Shown one piece after another: positions 7,498 to 17,082 of a DNA stretch of 64,000 bases. The DNA comes from Bacteroidia bacterium. GTDB lineage: Bacteria; Bacteroidota; Bacteroidia; UKL13-3. The stretch lies in assembly GCA_021740845.1 (NCBI GenBank), contig JAIOYZ010000001.1, positions 211,246 to 275,245 on the forward strand, in the 5' to 3' direction. The notes beneath the pieces were generated by a model, which was not told where the DNA came from, ran no database searches, and saw only the letters and a program-made list of their open reading frames with translations. A program made the translations under genes and the position numbers. The stretch's first letter is position 1, and each line of letters starts with the position of its first letter.

Positions 7498-8454
7498 TCA
7501 ATTCCTCCCTGCTCTCGAAAGTCTATCATTAATCGCTCTTCCCAAATGCTCGTTGGGAAATTCTTCTGCTATAATAATTTTCACCTTCAACCTATCTGCT
7601 TCTCTAATTGCTCCAAATAGTTTTTGTGCTGCTTCCTCCAAATCTCCACTTGTAGATAGCACCAATTGTTGCGAAATAGGAATGTTTGGATTTGCTTTTT
7701 CAAAGGCAATAAATCCCATTTCATCATAATTGTATTCATCTAAAAAATCTTCTGGGTTCCCTATTCTCAATTTAGTTGCTGGCGCATAATGTTTGCTTAG
7801 CATCCCAGGGGCTTCTGGGTTATCGTTGTTGATGAGTTTGCTTTTGTCTAATGGCATTCCCAAAACGTCTTCTATGGCTTCTACAGATAAGCCTCCCAAG
7901 CGTAATAATTGAGCTTGCTCGTGCACAAATGAAACAATGGTAGATTCCAATCCAATTGTGCATGCGCCTCCGTCTAAAACTCCGCCAATCAATTTACCCA
8001 ATTGTTTTTCTACGTGTAGCGCGGTTGTTGGACTAACAGTTCCAGATATATTGGCACTCGGCGCTGCTAAAGGGAATGGGAGTTGTGCCAAAAGTTCTAA
8101 TACCAATGGATGATTGGGAATTCTAATGGCAACTGTTGTATGTCCTGCTGTAACAATATCTGGTATTAATTCCGATTTAGGCACTACAAACGTTATAGGT
8201 CCTGGAGAAAATTTCTTGGCCAATTGAAGTGCTGCCTCAGGTAAAAATAATCCCCATTCTTTAAAGCGTTCCAAAGAATTAGAATGAAGTATCAAGGGGT
8301 TAAATTGGGGTCGGTTTTTAACCTCGTAAATTTTAGCAATTGCCTTTCCATTAAACCCATTAGCGGCCAAGCCATATACGGTTTCGGTAGGAATAGCAAG
8401 CAATTCGCCTGCTTCCAAAATTTGTTTGGCGTCCTTAAGGTTGGTAATAATCAT
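7498..8454 (-). CDS. sua5: L-threonylcarbamoyladenylate synthase, Sua5 type
   Basis: About 318 residues from the ATG at 8454; an upstream ATG nine codons earlier is less likely because MIITNLKDA is the usual start. The YrdC domain fills roughly residues 1-200 with the hallmark PTETVYGLAA and KNRPQFNPLI, and the C-terminal Sua5 domain follows (PGMLSKHYAPAT). The length indicates the two-domain Sua5 form and not the short TsaC form. It makes threonylcarbamoyl-AMP from Thr, bicarbonate and ATP for t6A37 modification of ANN-decoding tRNAs. Its stop lies directly against the end of repeat locus 2. Confidence 0.93.
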   Translation of the reverse strand: MIITNLKDAKQILEAGELLAIPTETVYGLAANGFNGKAIAKIYEVKNRPQFNPLILHSNSLERFKEWGLFLPEAALQLAKKFSPGPITFVVPKSELIPDIVTAGHTTVAIRIPNHPLVLELLAQLPFPLAAPSANISGTVSPTTALHVEKQLGKLIGGVLDGGACTIGLESTIVSFVHEQAQLLRLGGLSVEAIEDVLGMPLDKSKLINNDNPEAPGMLSKHYAPATKLRIGNPEDFLDEYNYDEMGFIAFEKANPNIPISQQLVLSTSGDLEEAAQKLFGAIREADRLKVKIIIAEEFPNEHLGRAINDRLSRAGRN

Positions 8455-8621
8455 TCTCGACTGCAAATTAATACAAATCAAGCAAGTGTTGCAAAAAAGC
8501 TTTCGGCTTCTTTAAGTTTCGCTTTGAACCAATATTTTGGCTAAATCTTTTATTGGTAAATATAAGTCATACCTATAGATTTGAGAACCTAAAATTTTCC
8601 CCTAAAAATAAACTAAACACC

Positions 8622-9257
8622 ATGTTAGAATTGCTATTTCTCATTATTGTTTTTGCCTCCATTTATTTGTTCTATTTGGGGACAGGTAAAAATAAACTGG
8701 TCCTAAATTTCTTTTCTGTTTGGATGATACTCATCAGTATGGCCGCCAATTTGGATGTGTTTAAGGATACATCTGCTTTTCCTCCACGCATCATGCTTGT
8801 TCTAGTAAGCAATATTATTTATGTAGTTTATTTCTACAGAAAATTGGATGTAAAATTAATAGAAAGCAGTTACCTAATTGGAATTCATGTATTGAGAATC
8901 TTGGTAGAAATTGTCCTTTTCTTACTTTTCCTAAAAGGCATGGTTCCTCAAATAATGACATTTGAGGGTTTGAATTACGATATTTTATCTGGTGTTTCTG
9001 CTTTGGGCATTCTACTTATTTTGCGTTTTTCAAATGGCGGTTTGAACCAAAAGTTATTTCGTATGTGGAATTATTTTGGAATAATTATGTTAGCTATAAT
9101 TGTTGTGATTGCCACACTTTCCGCCCCAACTCCTTTTCAACAATTAGCATTTATGCAACCCAATATCGCTATTTTAAGTTTCCCTTATACCTTATTGCCA
9201 GCTATTGTAGTTCCTATTGTTTTGCTTTCTCACCTCTTATTACTTAAGAAAGGGTAA
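8622..9257 (+). CDS. Polytopic membrane protein of unknown function
   Basis: About 211 residues from the ATG at 8622. The open frame extends 23 codons upstream, but that part is charged and unlike a membrane-protein start, whereas MLELLFLIIVFASIYLFYL begins with a membrane helix. Six or seven hydrophobic segments cover nearly the whole protein. There are no motifs I recognise. Its stop overlaps the start of the next gene by one base (TAATG), so the two are probably translated together. One interspersed-motif copy is read as GLNQ (9039-9048). Confidence 0.7.
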   Translation: MLELLFLIIVFASIYLFYLGTGKNKLVLNFFSVWMILISMAANLDVFKDTSAFPPRIMLVLVSNIIYVVYFYRKLDVKLIESSYLIGIHVLRILVEIVLFLLFLKGMVPQIMTFEGLNYDILSGVSALGILLILRFSNGGLNQKLFRMWNYFGIIMLAIIVVIATLSAPTPFQQLAFMQPNIAILSFPYTLLPAIVVPIVLLSHLLLLKKG

Positions 9258-9661
9258 TGAAATTTAGATTAAGCTTTTGCAATCCCTTTACCCCAATCAT
9301 TGAGGATTTGGGAATGAAAAACGACTCCGAAATTATTGATTGCTTTAAGAATATTCCTTGGGAAGATTTCTTAGATAGAATTGTTAAAGTTGATAAAGAT
9401 AAATTGGATTATTCTCCAACTTTAGAAATTATAGATACTTCTACAAAGCATGCAATTAGCATCTCTGCATTAGGAGATGGAGTGTGGTTGGTGTTTTATA
9501 AACGCCCAAAGTTAGTAAGCAAATGGTTTGGTTTGACCCAAATCTTAAATGAAAATTATAATACAGAAGTGGAGGTAGGAAATCAAGAACAAGTAATTGA
9601 ATTTATACAAGCACTTTTAGAAAACAACCATTCTCATTTAGAAAACAAAATTCTCGACTAA
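9257..9661 (+). CDS. Small soluble protein of unknown function
   Basis: A 134-residue, acidic, probably cytoplasmic protein without signal peptide or membrane segment. The pattern DCFKNIPWEDFLDRIVKVDKDKLDYSPTLEIIDTSTKHAISISALGDGVWLVFYKRPK suggests an alpha/beta fold; I do not recognise the family. It starts inside the stop codon of the preceding membrane-protein gene, which argues for a shared role. It ends 60 bases before miaA. Confidence 0.68.
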   Translation: MKFRLSFCNPFTPIIEDLGMKNDSEIIDCFKNIPWEDFLDRIVKVDKDKLDYSPTLEIIDTSTKHAISISALGDGVWLVFYKRPKLVSKWFGLTQILNENYNTEVEVGNQEQVIEFIQALLENNHSHLENKILD

Positions 9662-9721
9662 GCTTTTTCTTTCATTTCAACCACATTTTTTTTGCTGCTT
9701 CTTTTTAACGTTTTTCGCGGC

Positions 9722-10606
9722 ATGGAATCCACCTTGATTGTAGTAACTGGTCCAACCGCCGTTGGGAAAACCAAATTAGCCATTGAGTTGGCCCAACATT
9801 TTAATACAGAAATTATCTCAGCAGATTCCAGACAGTTCTATAAAGAAATGAGCATTGGAACAGCCAAACCTACAGCAGATGAACTTGCCCAGGTGCCACA
9901 TCATTTTGTAAATAATTGTTCCATCCAAGAAGAATATTCTGCAGGCGATTTTGAAAGAGAAGCCTTAGATTTTTCTAAACAATTCTTTGGTTCAAACCGA
10001 AATATTTTAATTGCTGTTGGCGGCTCTGGCTTATATGTGAAAGCACTTTGCGAGGGCTTAGACGATATGCCTCCCGTAGATTACGAATTGAGAAACCACT
10101 TAATTGCTAGCTACGAAAAGGAAGGAATTAACTGGCTTCAAAAAGAAATGGAGAGGCTTGATCCAATCAAATTTCAAAGTGTAGATCAACGCAATCCACA
10201 ACGCTTAATGCGTATGATTGAAATCCATCACCAAGCGCCCTTTATCAAAAAAGAAAAATTGCCTCGCCCATTCCGTGTTATTAAAATTGGAGTGGATTTA
10301 CCTCGAGAAATTCTTTACAATAGAATCAACAAAAGGGTAGATCAAATGATGGAATTGGGTTTAGAAGCAGAGGTGAAATCACTACTTCCTTTTAAAGATT
10401 TGAATGCCTTACAAACTGTTGGCTACTCAGAATTTTTTGATTATTTTGATGGACAAATAAACCTCGATAGGGCAGTGGAATTAGTTAAACAACACTCCCG
10501 AAATTACGCCAAACGCCAGCTCACTTGGTTTAGAGCTGATGCCGACATAAAATGGTTTTCGCCTGATAAACAAAGTGATGTGCTAAATTTCTTGCCCAAG
10601 TTTTAG
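9722..10606 (+). CDS. miaA: tRNA dimethylallyltransferase
   Basis: About 294 residues from the ATG at 9722. The frame extends ten codons upstream, but MESTLIVVTGPTAVGKTKLA is the standard opening. The Walker A motif GPTAVGKT is at about residues 10-17. The substrate-site signatures DSRQFYKEMSIGTAKP and AVGGSGLYVKALCEG follow. The enzyme transfers dimethylallyl from DMAPP to A37 of tRNAs reading UNN codons. Length is normal. The interspersed motif occurs once in frame, as GSNR (9989-9998). Confidence 0.95.
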   Translation: MESTLIVVTGPTAVGKTKLAIELAQHFNTEIISADSRQFYKEMSIGTAKPTADELAQVPHHFVNNCSIQEEYSAGDFEREALDFSKQFFGSNRNILIAVGGSGLYVKALCEGLDDMPPVDYELRNHLIASYEKEGINWLQKEMERLDPIKFQSVDQRNPQRLMRMIEIHHQAPFIKKEKLPRPFRVIKIGVDLPREILYNRINKRVDQMMELGLEAEVKSLLPFKDLNALQTVGYSEFFDYFDGQINLDRAVELVKQHSRNYAKRQLTWFRADADIKWFSPDKQSDVLNFLPKF

Positions 10607-10631
10607 CGGTATTTTCATGTTAATTTATTTA

Positions 10632-10639
10632 TACCTTTG
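10632..10639 (+). promoter_or_regulatory. -7 element upstream of the TerC gene
   Basis: TACCTTTG matches the Bacteroidota TAnnTTTG -7 box and lies 17 bases before the ATG at 10657. I see no convincing -33 TTTG at the right distance, so the site is weakly supported. Confidence 0.4.
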
Positions 10640-10656
10640 CAGGCGAATTAAAATTA

Positions 10657-11421
10657 ATGGACATTTTTCACCTTTTTCTTAAAGCTTCCACTTGGATATC
10701 GTTGATAACCCTAACACTAATGGAAATAGTTTTGGGAATCGACAATGTAATTTTTATTTCTTTGGTGACAACCAAATTGCCCAAGGATGACCAAAACAAA
10801 GCCAGAAAATTGGGCTTGTTTTTTGCCCTATTTATTAGAATCATTTTATTGGCTTTTATCAGTTATATAGTTCACCAATTAAAAGAACCCATTTTTTATT
10901 TATTAGATCATGGCATTAGCTGGAGAGACATTATTTTATTGGCTGGTGGTTTGTTCTTATTGTATAAAAGCACCCTCGAAATTGTGGAGTTATTAGAAGA
11001 CGAACCAGAAGAAACTAGCTCAAAGGTTAATCCTACTTTTTGGAATGTGGTGCTCATGGTAATTCTCATTGATATTGTTTTTTCTTTTGATTCCATTATC
11101 ACCGCTGTGGGCTTAGCTCAATTTTTACCTGTTATGATTTTGGCCGTTATTATTTCCATGATTATCATGTTATTCTTTTCGGGTGCCATTGCTAATTATA
11201 TTAATAAACATCCAAGTATAAAATTATTAGCTCTTGCCTTTTTGTTGGTAATTGGTATCATGCTTTTGGTAGAAGGTTGGAGTCATGAAATTGCAGAAAA
11301 ATACAACCTTAAAGGCTATGTGTATTTTGGAATGGCTTTCTCTGTTATGGTTGAAGTGCTAAACATGAAAATGCGCAAGAAAAAATCTGATCCTGTAGAG
11401 CTTAAAGATATTTATAAATAA
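10657..11421 (+). CDS. TerC family integral membrane protein
   Basis: A 254-residue inner-membrane protein with seven or more helices. The TerC signature acidic motifs lie within membrane segments: EIVLGIDNVIFISLV near residues 22-36 and DIVFSFDSIITAVGLA near residues 140-155. TerC proteins are linked to metal-ion homeostasis and export (Mn, and tellurite resistance in some contexts), and some support loading of secreted enzymes with Mn. No ter operon is nearby, so a housekeeping metal role is more likely than tellurite resistance. lipB follows four bases later, so they are probably co-transcribed. Confidence 0.9.
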   Translation: MDIFHLFLKASTWISLITLTLMEIVLGIDNVIFISLVTTKLPKDDQNKARKLGLFFALFIRIILLAFISYIVHQLKEPIFYLLDHGISWRDIILLAGGLFLLYKSTLEIVELLEDEPEETSSKVNPTFWNVVLMVILIDIVFSFDSIITAVGLAQFLPVMILAVIISMIIMLFFSGAIANYINKHPSIKLLALAFLLVIGIMLLVEGWSHEIAEKYNLKGYVYFGMAFSVMVEVLNMKMRKKKSDPVELKDIYK

Positions 11422-11425
11422 GCTC

Positions 11426-12124
11426 ATGCCAACTGTAAACTTTATTGATTGGGGCCAAGTAGATTACCAACAAGCGTGGGATCAACAAGAACAAATTTTT
11501 AAAACAATAGTTGATCACAAATTAGCCGAAAGAGAATTGCCTCAGGAGCAAAAAACTGTATTGGCAAATTCTGTAATTTTCTGCCAGCATCCTCATGTTT
11601 ATACCTTAGGGAAATCTGGCAAGAAAGAAAATTTATTGTTAGACGAGGCTGGTTTAAAAAGAGTAGAGGCAACTTTTTATCCTATCAATCGTGGTGGCGA
11701 TATAACGTATCATGGTCCCGGACAATTAGTAGGTTACCCCATTTTAGATTTGGAGCAATTCTTCACCGATATTCATAAATACCTTCGCTTTTTAGAAGAG
11801 GCTATCATCCTTACTTTAGCAGAATACGGAATTAAAGGCGATAGATATGAAGGTTATACTGGTGTTTGGTTAGATCCCGATAAACCCAATGCACGTAAGA
11901 TTTGCGCCATGGGAGTTCGTTGTAGTCGTTGGGTAACCATGCATGGTTTTGCCTTCAATATAAATACTGATTTAAACTATTTCAAAAACATCATTCCTTG
12001 TGGCATCGATGATAAAGATGTAACGAGCATGGAACGCGAGTTGGGTTACAAATTAGATTTTGAAGGAGTTTCTCAAAAACTAAAAGCCAATATTGCCAAG
12101 CAATTTGAGTTTCAGTATTCTTAG
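11426..12124 (+). CDS. lipB: Octanoyl-[ACP]:protein N-octanoyltransferase
   Basis: The 232 residues carry the LipB signatures RGGDITYHGPGQLVGYP (about 89-105) and KICAMGVRCSRWVTMHG. The catalytic dyad Lys158 and Cys192 (in NIIPCGI) is present, matching K135/C169 of the E. coli enzyme. It moves octanoyl from ACP to the lipoyl domains of 2-oxoacid dehydrogenases and GcvH in the cytoplasm, the first step of lipoate assembly. No lipA is in the window. It ends one base before the stop codon of the convergent DUF1501 gene. Confidence 0.95.
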   Translation: MPTVNFIDWGQVDYQQAWDQQEQIFKTIVDHKLAERELPQEQKTVLANSVIFCQHPHVYTLGKSGKKENLLLDEAGLKRVEATFYPINRGGDITYHGPGQLVGYPILDLEQFFTDIHKYLRFLEEAIILTLAEYGIKGDRYEGYTGVWLDPDKPNARKICAMGVRCSRWVTMHGFAFNINTDLNYFKNIIPCGIDDKDVTSMERELGYKLDFEGVSQKLKANIAKQFEFQYS

Positions 12125-13705
12125 TTATCGTTTTACCAAAAGTTTATTGCTCATTTTTTGTTTGCCATTGTTTAGCTGGTAATAATAAATTCCTGTAGGC
12201 AAACTGGCTGTTTCAATTCTTATTTTTTGAGCGCCACTTGGGAAATATTCATTGGCCAAATTCAGCACCAATTCTCCTTTGCTATTTAATAAATCTATTT
12301 GAACCAAACCTCCAATAGAAGGGAAGCGAATCATCGTATATTCATTGGCTGGATTTGGATAATTGCTTAAGCCAATTTGGTTCAAACCGATATTTTCTGA
12401 AACACTTGTTGGTGCACCGTTGATGAATGGAATAGTGCTAAAATTACTTCTTAGCAATTCGGTTAAATCGCTATCGCTAACTTCAAACCAGTCTTTAAGA
12501 ATGGTGGCATAAACTTGTCTAAAATCATAGTTCATGGCCACATTATCTCCCGGACTAGGATTTGTTGGAATAACAGCATTTGGTCCAAAAATACCTCCGT
12601 TTAATTTGGCTCCAAATAAGAACAAAGGTGCAGCAGCTCCGTGGTCGGTTCCAAGGCTATCATTACTTTTTATTCTTCTTCCAAATTCAGAAAAAGTCAT
12701 TCCCAAAACACGTTGGTCAATGGCCAATAATTTCAAATCATCCTGAAAAGCATTTACTGCTTCTGATATTTTTTGCAAGAGCGTTGCATGAACTCCTGTT
12801 TCAGTTCCTCCCGTTGTGCTTACTTGTCCGGCATGGGTGTCAAAGCCTCCAAGACTTACCATAAATACTCTTGTTTTTAATCCGCCAGCAACCAATCGCG
12901 CTACAATTTTTAATTGATCTGCTAAGGTATTTGTTCCAGCAGTTGGATACAAAGTAGAAAGGTTTGTTGCCTTATCTGCCGCAGCTTTTACACTGCCAGA
13001 ATATTGTTGGGTTTGTTGAGCAACCAAGCGCACAAAAGTTAATTCGTGTCCCATTGGAGTATCTGGTGCAGTATCCACAGTTCCCGATACAAAATTATAA
13101 AAGTTGGTTGGGTCTGTAATGCTAATTCCTAAACTCATATTAGCACCTTGCAATGCAGGAGAAATTAATGCTCCAATTTGTATAGCAGGCGGGTCTGGGT
13201 AATTGGCGTTTGGGTAATTTGTTGGGAAGCCTGGAAACTTGGTGTCTAAATACCTTCCCATCCAACCTGTATCTTCATACTTATCTGCATCGCTAGCAGT
13301 AAGCCAAATGTCTGTAGAACGAAAATGAGAATAATCCTGATTGGGATAACCCACGTTTTGGATGATGCTTATTTTTCCATCGTTATACATGTTTTGCATA
13401 TGCGTCATTACAGGATGCAAACCCGTAGCTTGAGTTCCATTTAAGGCAAGCACCTTTGATTCTGTAATGGTAATATTTCCTCTGGCTTCCACTAATTTTT
13501 CGTATTGATCCAAAGGGATAACAGTATTCAATCCATCATTTCCGCCATTCAATTGTATCAATACCAAAACATGATCTTCATTGCCTGCTTTGTTCAAAAA
13601 TCCCAATAAGGGTGAGTCGGCAAAGGCTTCAATTGAAAAGCCATTGAGCACCACGGGCAATAATCCCGCTCCTATACTTTTTCCTATAAAATCTTTTCTG
13701 TTCAT
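12125..13705 (-). CDS. DUF1501 protein with T9SS type A sorting domain
   Basis: A 526-residue protein. The N-terminal region (MNRKDFIGKSIGAGLLPVVLNG) is signal-like. The middle is the DUF1501 domain, with VLVLIQLNGGNDGLNTVIPL, DYSHFRSTDIW, SLGGFDTHAGQ and TFSEFGRRIKSNDSLGTDHG. This alkaline-phosphatase-like pattern has been compared with sulfatases, but its reaction is unknown. The last 80 or so residues (IGLSNYPNPANEYTMIRFP to the end) are a type A C-terminal sorting domain, so the protein should cross the outer membrane by T9SS. It lies 12 bases downstream of the DUF1800 gene, its usual partner. The motif copy at 12379-12388 encodes GLNQ. Confidence 0.9.
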   Translation of the reverse strand: MNRKDFIGKSIGAGLLPVVLNGFSIEAFADSPLLGFLNKAGNEDHVLVLIQLNGGNDGLNTVIPLDQYEKLVEARGNITITESKVLALNGTQATGLHPVMTHMQNMYNDGKISIIQNVGYPNQDYSHFRSTDIWLTASDADKYEDTGWMGRYLDTKFPGFPTNYPNANYPDPPAIQIGALISPALQGANMSLGISITDPTNFYNFVSGTVDTAPDTPMGHELTFVRLVAQQTQQYSGSVKAAADKATNLSTLYPTAGTNTLADQLKIVARLVAGGLKTRVFMVSLGGFDTHAGQVSTTGGTETGVHATLLQKISEAVNAFQDDLKLLAIDQRVLGMTFSEFGRRIKSNDSLGTDHGAAAPLFLFGAKLNGGIFGPNAVIPTNPSPGDNVAMNYDFRQVYATILKDWFEVSDSDLTELLRSNFSTIPFINGAPTSVSENIGLNQIGLSNYPNPANEYTMIRFPSIGGLVQIDLLNSKGELVLNLANEYFPSGAQKIRIETASLPTGIYYYQLNNGKQKMSNKLLVKR

Positions 13706-13717
13706 GGGAGTTTTATT

Positions 13718-15424
13718 TTAGCACAATTGATATTCTGCTTGACCAAACAAATATTTTAATAAAGCTTGAAGCCTTGTATTCACCGCGGCCTTATTGACTG
13801 TATTGCTAGGGTTGGCTATATAGGCATTCCAAGCATCCGTCCAATATGTATCGGTGCTTTGTCCCGATAATAAAAAGGAGGTTTTAAGGAAGTTTAAGGT
13901 GGTTGAACTCAATTCCATTGGATACAAAATTTTGACCAAATCAATTAACAAGGTATTGGGGTTGGCTGGGATGGAAGTATTGTTGGCCAAGGCAATGCAA
14001 TCCATTATTAATTTAAACCCAAAGCGTGTTACTCCAGTATAAACCATGGCATCGCATAAGGTATTTCTTTTTGGTAAAGAATCTGAGTTGATCCAAAGCT
14101 CTGTATACTGTGGCTCTTGGTAATATGCAGGCCAACCAGCCACATTCGGTGGGTCGCCAATATCCTGACTTAATACCAAGCCATATTGTTGAGCCAATTG
14201 GTAATGTCCGTATTGTGTTTGAATGCTAGTAGAATCTGGAAACTGAATTTGAGTACTTCTGCACAAGCCAATAATATGGTCCATTGGCGATTTTATCATA
14301 CAGGCCCTATTAAGTGGATCGAAAAAATGTTCACTTTTAAACAAGGTTTCTAGAACAGGTTTTATATCATAACTGTTGTTTCTTAAAATGGTTGCAAGTG
14401 GCGAAATTACATTGGCTTCAACCGTTTCATCAATAAGATAATAAACAAAATAGCGGTAAATTTTTCTGCAGATATATTTAGATACTTCTTGTTGTGCGAA
14501 AATCATCGTTAGCAAATCATCCAATTCTAAATTTCCAGCATTGAGGCCACTTCTGCCTGTAATTACGGTATTGCCATAAAAGGAAGAAAAGGTTTTATTT
14601 CCCGTATCGTGTTGGGTAGAATCGAAAAATGAAACACCTGTTCCTCTATTATTTCTCCAACCTGTTAATACTCTTGCGGCTTCTTTAACGTCTTGTTCTG
14701 TATAATGATTGGGTAGGTCTTTGCCTATGGTAAATAATTCTTGTAGCTCTCTTCCATAATTTTCATCGGGTGCAGTTTTGCCATTTTTTTCTCCATTTAA
14801 ATAAACCAACATTGCCGAATCTGTGGTAATCATTTTTACCAACGACTTAAAATTTCCCAAACAATTAGCCCGCAACATGGCGTGATGTTTATAAGAAAAC
14901 CGGGAGTCCTGAACCGTAATCATTTCAGTTGAAAAGTGATTGTGCCAAAACAAGGTCATCTTCTCTTGAATATTCCTTTCTTGGTTTAATAATAAACCTG
15001 TCCACCAAAACTTAATTGATTGTATTCTAGCTCCGTTAAGCAAAGGGTTATTGGGAGCATTTACCCAAGTTGATCCATAAGGCACATCGGGGTCGTTTTG
15101 ATTTGGGTTCAAACCATAATGATTTAAGGGCGGGTTTGGTGCAGTGGTGGGAACAGTTAATAAATAATCCACTGCCTCACTTAAGGTTTTGGTTTTAAAA
15201 AAATCCAAATCTGCCTTGGTCGCACCAAATAAGGTTCTTCTTAAAAGGTGCATTATTTCTGCATCACCAAATGTTCCAGCATAGGCAGAAACTCCTGTTG
15301 ATGTTTTCTGCAAACTCCTCGGAAGGTCTTTGTTGGAAGGGTCTACATAAGGATACTCTTTAATGCCAGTATCCGATTCGGTAGATTTAAAGGACAAAAA
15401 TTCTTTGCGGTTTATTTTTCCCAT
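13718..15424 (-). CDS. DUF1800 family protein
   Basis: About 568 residues from the ATG at 15424; the frame continues two codons upstream to a TTG. Diagnostic DUF1800 segments are LLRRTLFGATKADLDFF, EKMTLFWHNHFSTEM, NYGRELQELFTIG and DVKEAARVLTGWRNN, with GDPPNVAGWPAYY nearer the C-terminus. DUF1800 and DUF1501 proteins are nearly always paired in Bacteroidota and planctomycete genomes and are thought to act together outside the cell; the reaction is unknown. It has no obvious Sec signal peptide and no sorting domain of its own. One motif copy is read as GLNP (15106-15115). Confidence 0.9.
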   Translation of the reverse strand: MGKINRKEFLSFKSTESDTGIKEYPYVDPSNKDLPRSLQKTSTGVSAYAGTFGDAEIMHLLRRTLFGATKADLDFFKTKTLSEAVDYLLTVPTTAPNPPLNHYGLNPNQNDPDVPYGSTWVNAPNNPLLNGARIQSIKFWWTGLLLNQERNIQEKMTLFWHNHFSTEMITVQDSRFSYKHHAMLRANCLGNFKSLVKMITTDSAMLVYLNGEKNGKTAPDENYGRELQELFTIGKDLPNHYTEQDVKEAARVLTGWRNNRGTGVSFFDSTQHDTGNKTFSSFYGNTVITGRSGLNAGNLELDDLLTMIFAQQEVSKYICRKIYRYFVYYLIDETVEANVISPLATILRNNSYDIKPVLETLFKSEHFFDPLNRACMIKSPMDHIIGLCRSTQIQFPDSTSIQTQYGHYQLAQQYGLVLSQDIGDPPNVAGWPAYYQEPQYTELWINSDSLPKRNTLCDAMVYTGVTRFGFKLIMDCIALANNTSIPANPNTLLIDLVKILYPMELSSTTLNFLKTSFLLSGQSTDTYWTDAWNAYIANPSNTVNKAAVNTRLQALLKYLFGQAEYQLC

Positions 15425-15523
15425 AACCAAAATATTTTACTTAGGATAAAGGTAATGGCCAAAGGTTTAATTTGATACAATTTTTAAAATATGACAATTT
15501 TGTGCTTTTCAATCCTTTGCTTA

Positions 15524-15533
15524 GGTTTGAACC
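15524..15533 (+). repeat. Interspersed motif directly before a start codon
   Basis: An exact GGTTTGAACC ends on the base before the ATG of the aldehyde dehydrogenase gene, so the motif fills the region where a ribosome binding site would lie. Confidence 0.8.
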
Positions 15534-16976
15534 ATGCAAAAAATTCTTAATTATATCAATGGCGAATTAATTGAGCCGGTATCCACTAATTTTATTGAAA
15601 ATACCGATCCTTCAACTGGTGAGGTGTATAGTCTTTGTCCAGATAGTGATGCCCAAGATATTGAATTAGCTTACCAAGCAGCCGAAAAAGCTTTTCCTAT
15701 TTGGAGCGAAACTTCTGCCAATGATAGAAGCAAGGTGATGTTAAAAATTGCTGATTTAATTGAGAAAAATTTAGATGAATTGGCTTTAGCAGAAAGCATC
15801 GACCAAGGCAAGCCTCTTTGGTTAGCAAAAAATGGAGAGATTCCAAGAGCTCAAGCCAATATTCATTTTTTTGCAACTGCTATTGAACATTATGCATCAG
15901 AAGCGCATCCAATGGGAAACCATGCTATCAATTATACTTTGCGCACTCCAATTGGTGTAGTAGGTTGTATTAGTCCTTGGAACTTGCCTTTGTATTTGTT
16001 TACTTGGAAAATTGCTCCAGCCATTGCTGCTGGAAATTGTGTGGTAGCAAAGCCAAGTGAAATTACTCCCATGACAGCCTATTTGTTTAGCAAAATATGT
16101 ATGGAGGCTGGCTTGCCAAAAGGTGTTTTAAATATTGTGCATGGCTTAGGACCAAAAGTTGGTTCAGCCATGGTAGCGCATAAAAATATTACTGCAATTT
16201 CATTTACGGGCGGTACCAAAACAGGTGCAGAAATTGCTCGTGTGGCTGCGCCAATGTTTAAGAAATTGTCGTTGGAATTGGGTGGTAAAAATCCAACTCT
16301 CGTTTTTGCCGATTGCGATTTTGATAAAACAGTAAAAGAAGTGGTGCGTGCTAGCTTTACCAATCAAGGTGAAATATGCTTGTGTGGCTCAAGGTTATAT
16401 ATTGAAAGAAGCATTTACGAGAAGTTTAAAACAGCTTTTGTAGGACAAGTAAAGGCTTTAAAAGTGGGTGACCCCTTATTGCCAGATACCAAGGTTGGTG
16501 CCATTGCCAGCAAAATGCATTTCGATAAAGTTTTAAGTTATATTGAATTGGCAAAAGAGGAGGGAGGAACCATTTTATGTGGTGGCGTTAGTACCAATCC
16601 TGAAGGCAGATGCCAAACAGGTTATTTTATTGAGCCAACAGTTGTTGAGGGTTTGGGGCATTTGTGCAGAACCAATCAAGAAGAAATTTTTGGTCCGGTT
16701 GTAACCATACAAGCATTTGATACAGAAGAAGAGGTTTTGGAAATGGCCAATAGCACAGATTACGGTTTGGCTTGCTCCGTTTGGACAGAAAATTTAACCA
16801 AAGCACACCGAGTGGCGGCTAAAATGAAAAGTGGAATTGTATGGATTAACTGCTGGTTATTGCGCGATTTACGTACTCCATTTGGTGGCATGAAACAAAG
16901 TGGTGTAGGAAGAGAAGGCGGCTGGGAAGCCTTGCGTTTCTTTACCGAAGCCAAGAATGTTTGTATTAAAATGTAA
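15534..16976 (+). CDS. NAD(P)-dependent aldehyde dehydrogenase (ALDH8-like)
   Basis: The 480 residues form a complete aldehyde dehydrogenase: Asn150 in PWNLPL, Lys173 in VAKPSE, the cofactor loop FTGGTKTG (about 224-231), general base Glu248 in LELGGKNP and nucleophile Cys282 in NQGEICLCGSR. The ICLCGSR context is closest, from memory, to the ALDH8 / 2-aminomuconate- and hydroxymuconate-semialdehyde dehydrogenase group. That would place it in tryptophan (kynurenine) or aromatic degradation, but no pathway neighbours are present. It is monocistronic and divergent from the DUF1800 gene across a 109-base region. Confidence 0.9.
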   Translation: MQKILNYINGELIEPVSTNFIENTDPSTGEVYSLCPDSDAQDIELAYQAAEKAFPIWSETSANDRSKVMLKIADLIEKNLDELALAESIDQGKPLWLAKNGEIPRAQANIHFFATAIEHYASEAHPMGNHAINYTLRTPIGVVGCISPWNLPLYLFTWKIAPAIAAGNCVVAKPSEITPMTAYLFSKICMEAGLPKGVLNIVHGLGPKVGSAMVAHKNITAISFTGGTKTGAEIARVAAPMFKKLSLELGGKNPTLVFADCDFDKTVKEVVRASFTNQGEICLCGSRLYIERSIYEKFKTAFVGQVKALKVGDPLLPDTKVGAIASKMHFDKVLSYIELAKEEGGTILCGGVSTNPEGRCQTGYFIEPTVVEGLGHLCRTNQEEIFGPVVTIQAFDTEEEVLEMANSTDYGLACSVWTENLTKAHRVAAKMKSGIVWINCWLLRDLRTPFGGMKQSGVGREGGWEALRFFTEAKNVCIKM

Positions 16977-17082
16977 ATGGATTTAATTCCTGTTTTGGGT
17001 GAATAATTGAGGTTTTTTAATTTACTGATTAAACCTCCGTGTTGAATAGATCGAAAATTATTTTGGATTTACAATCTTACAT

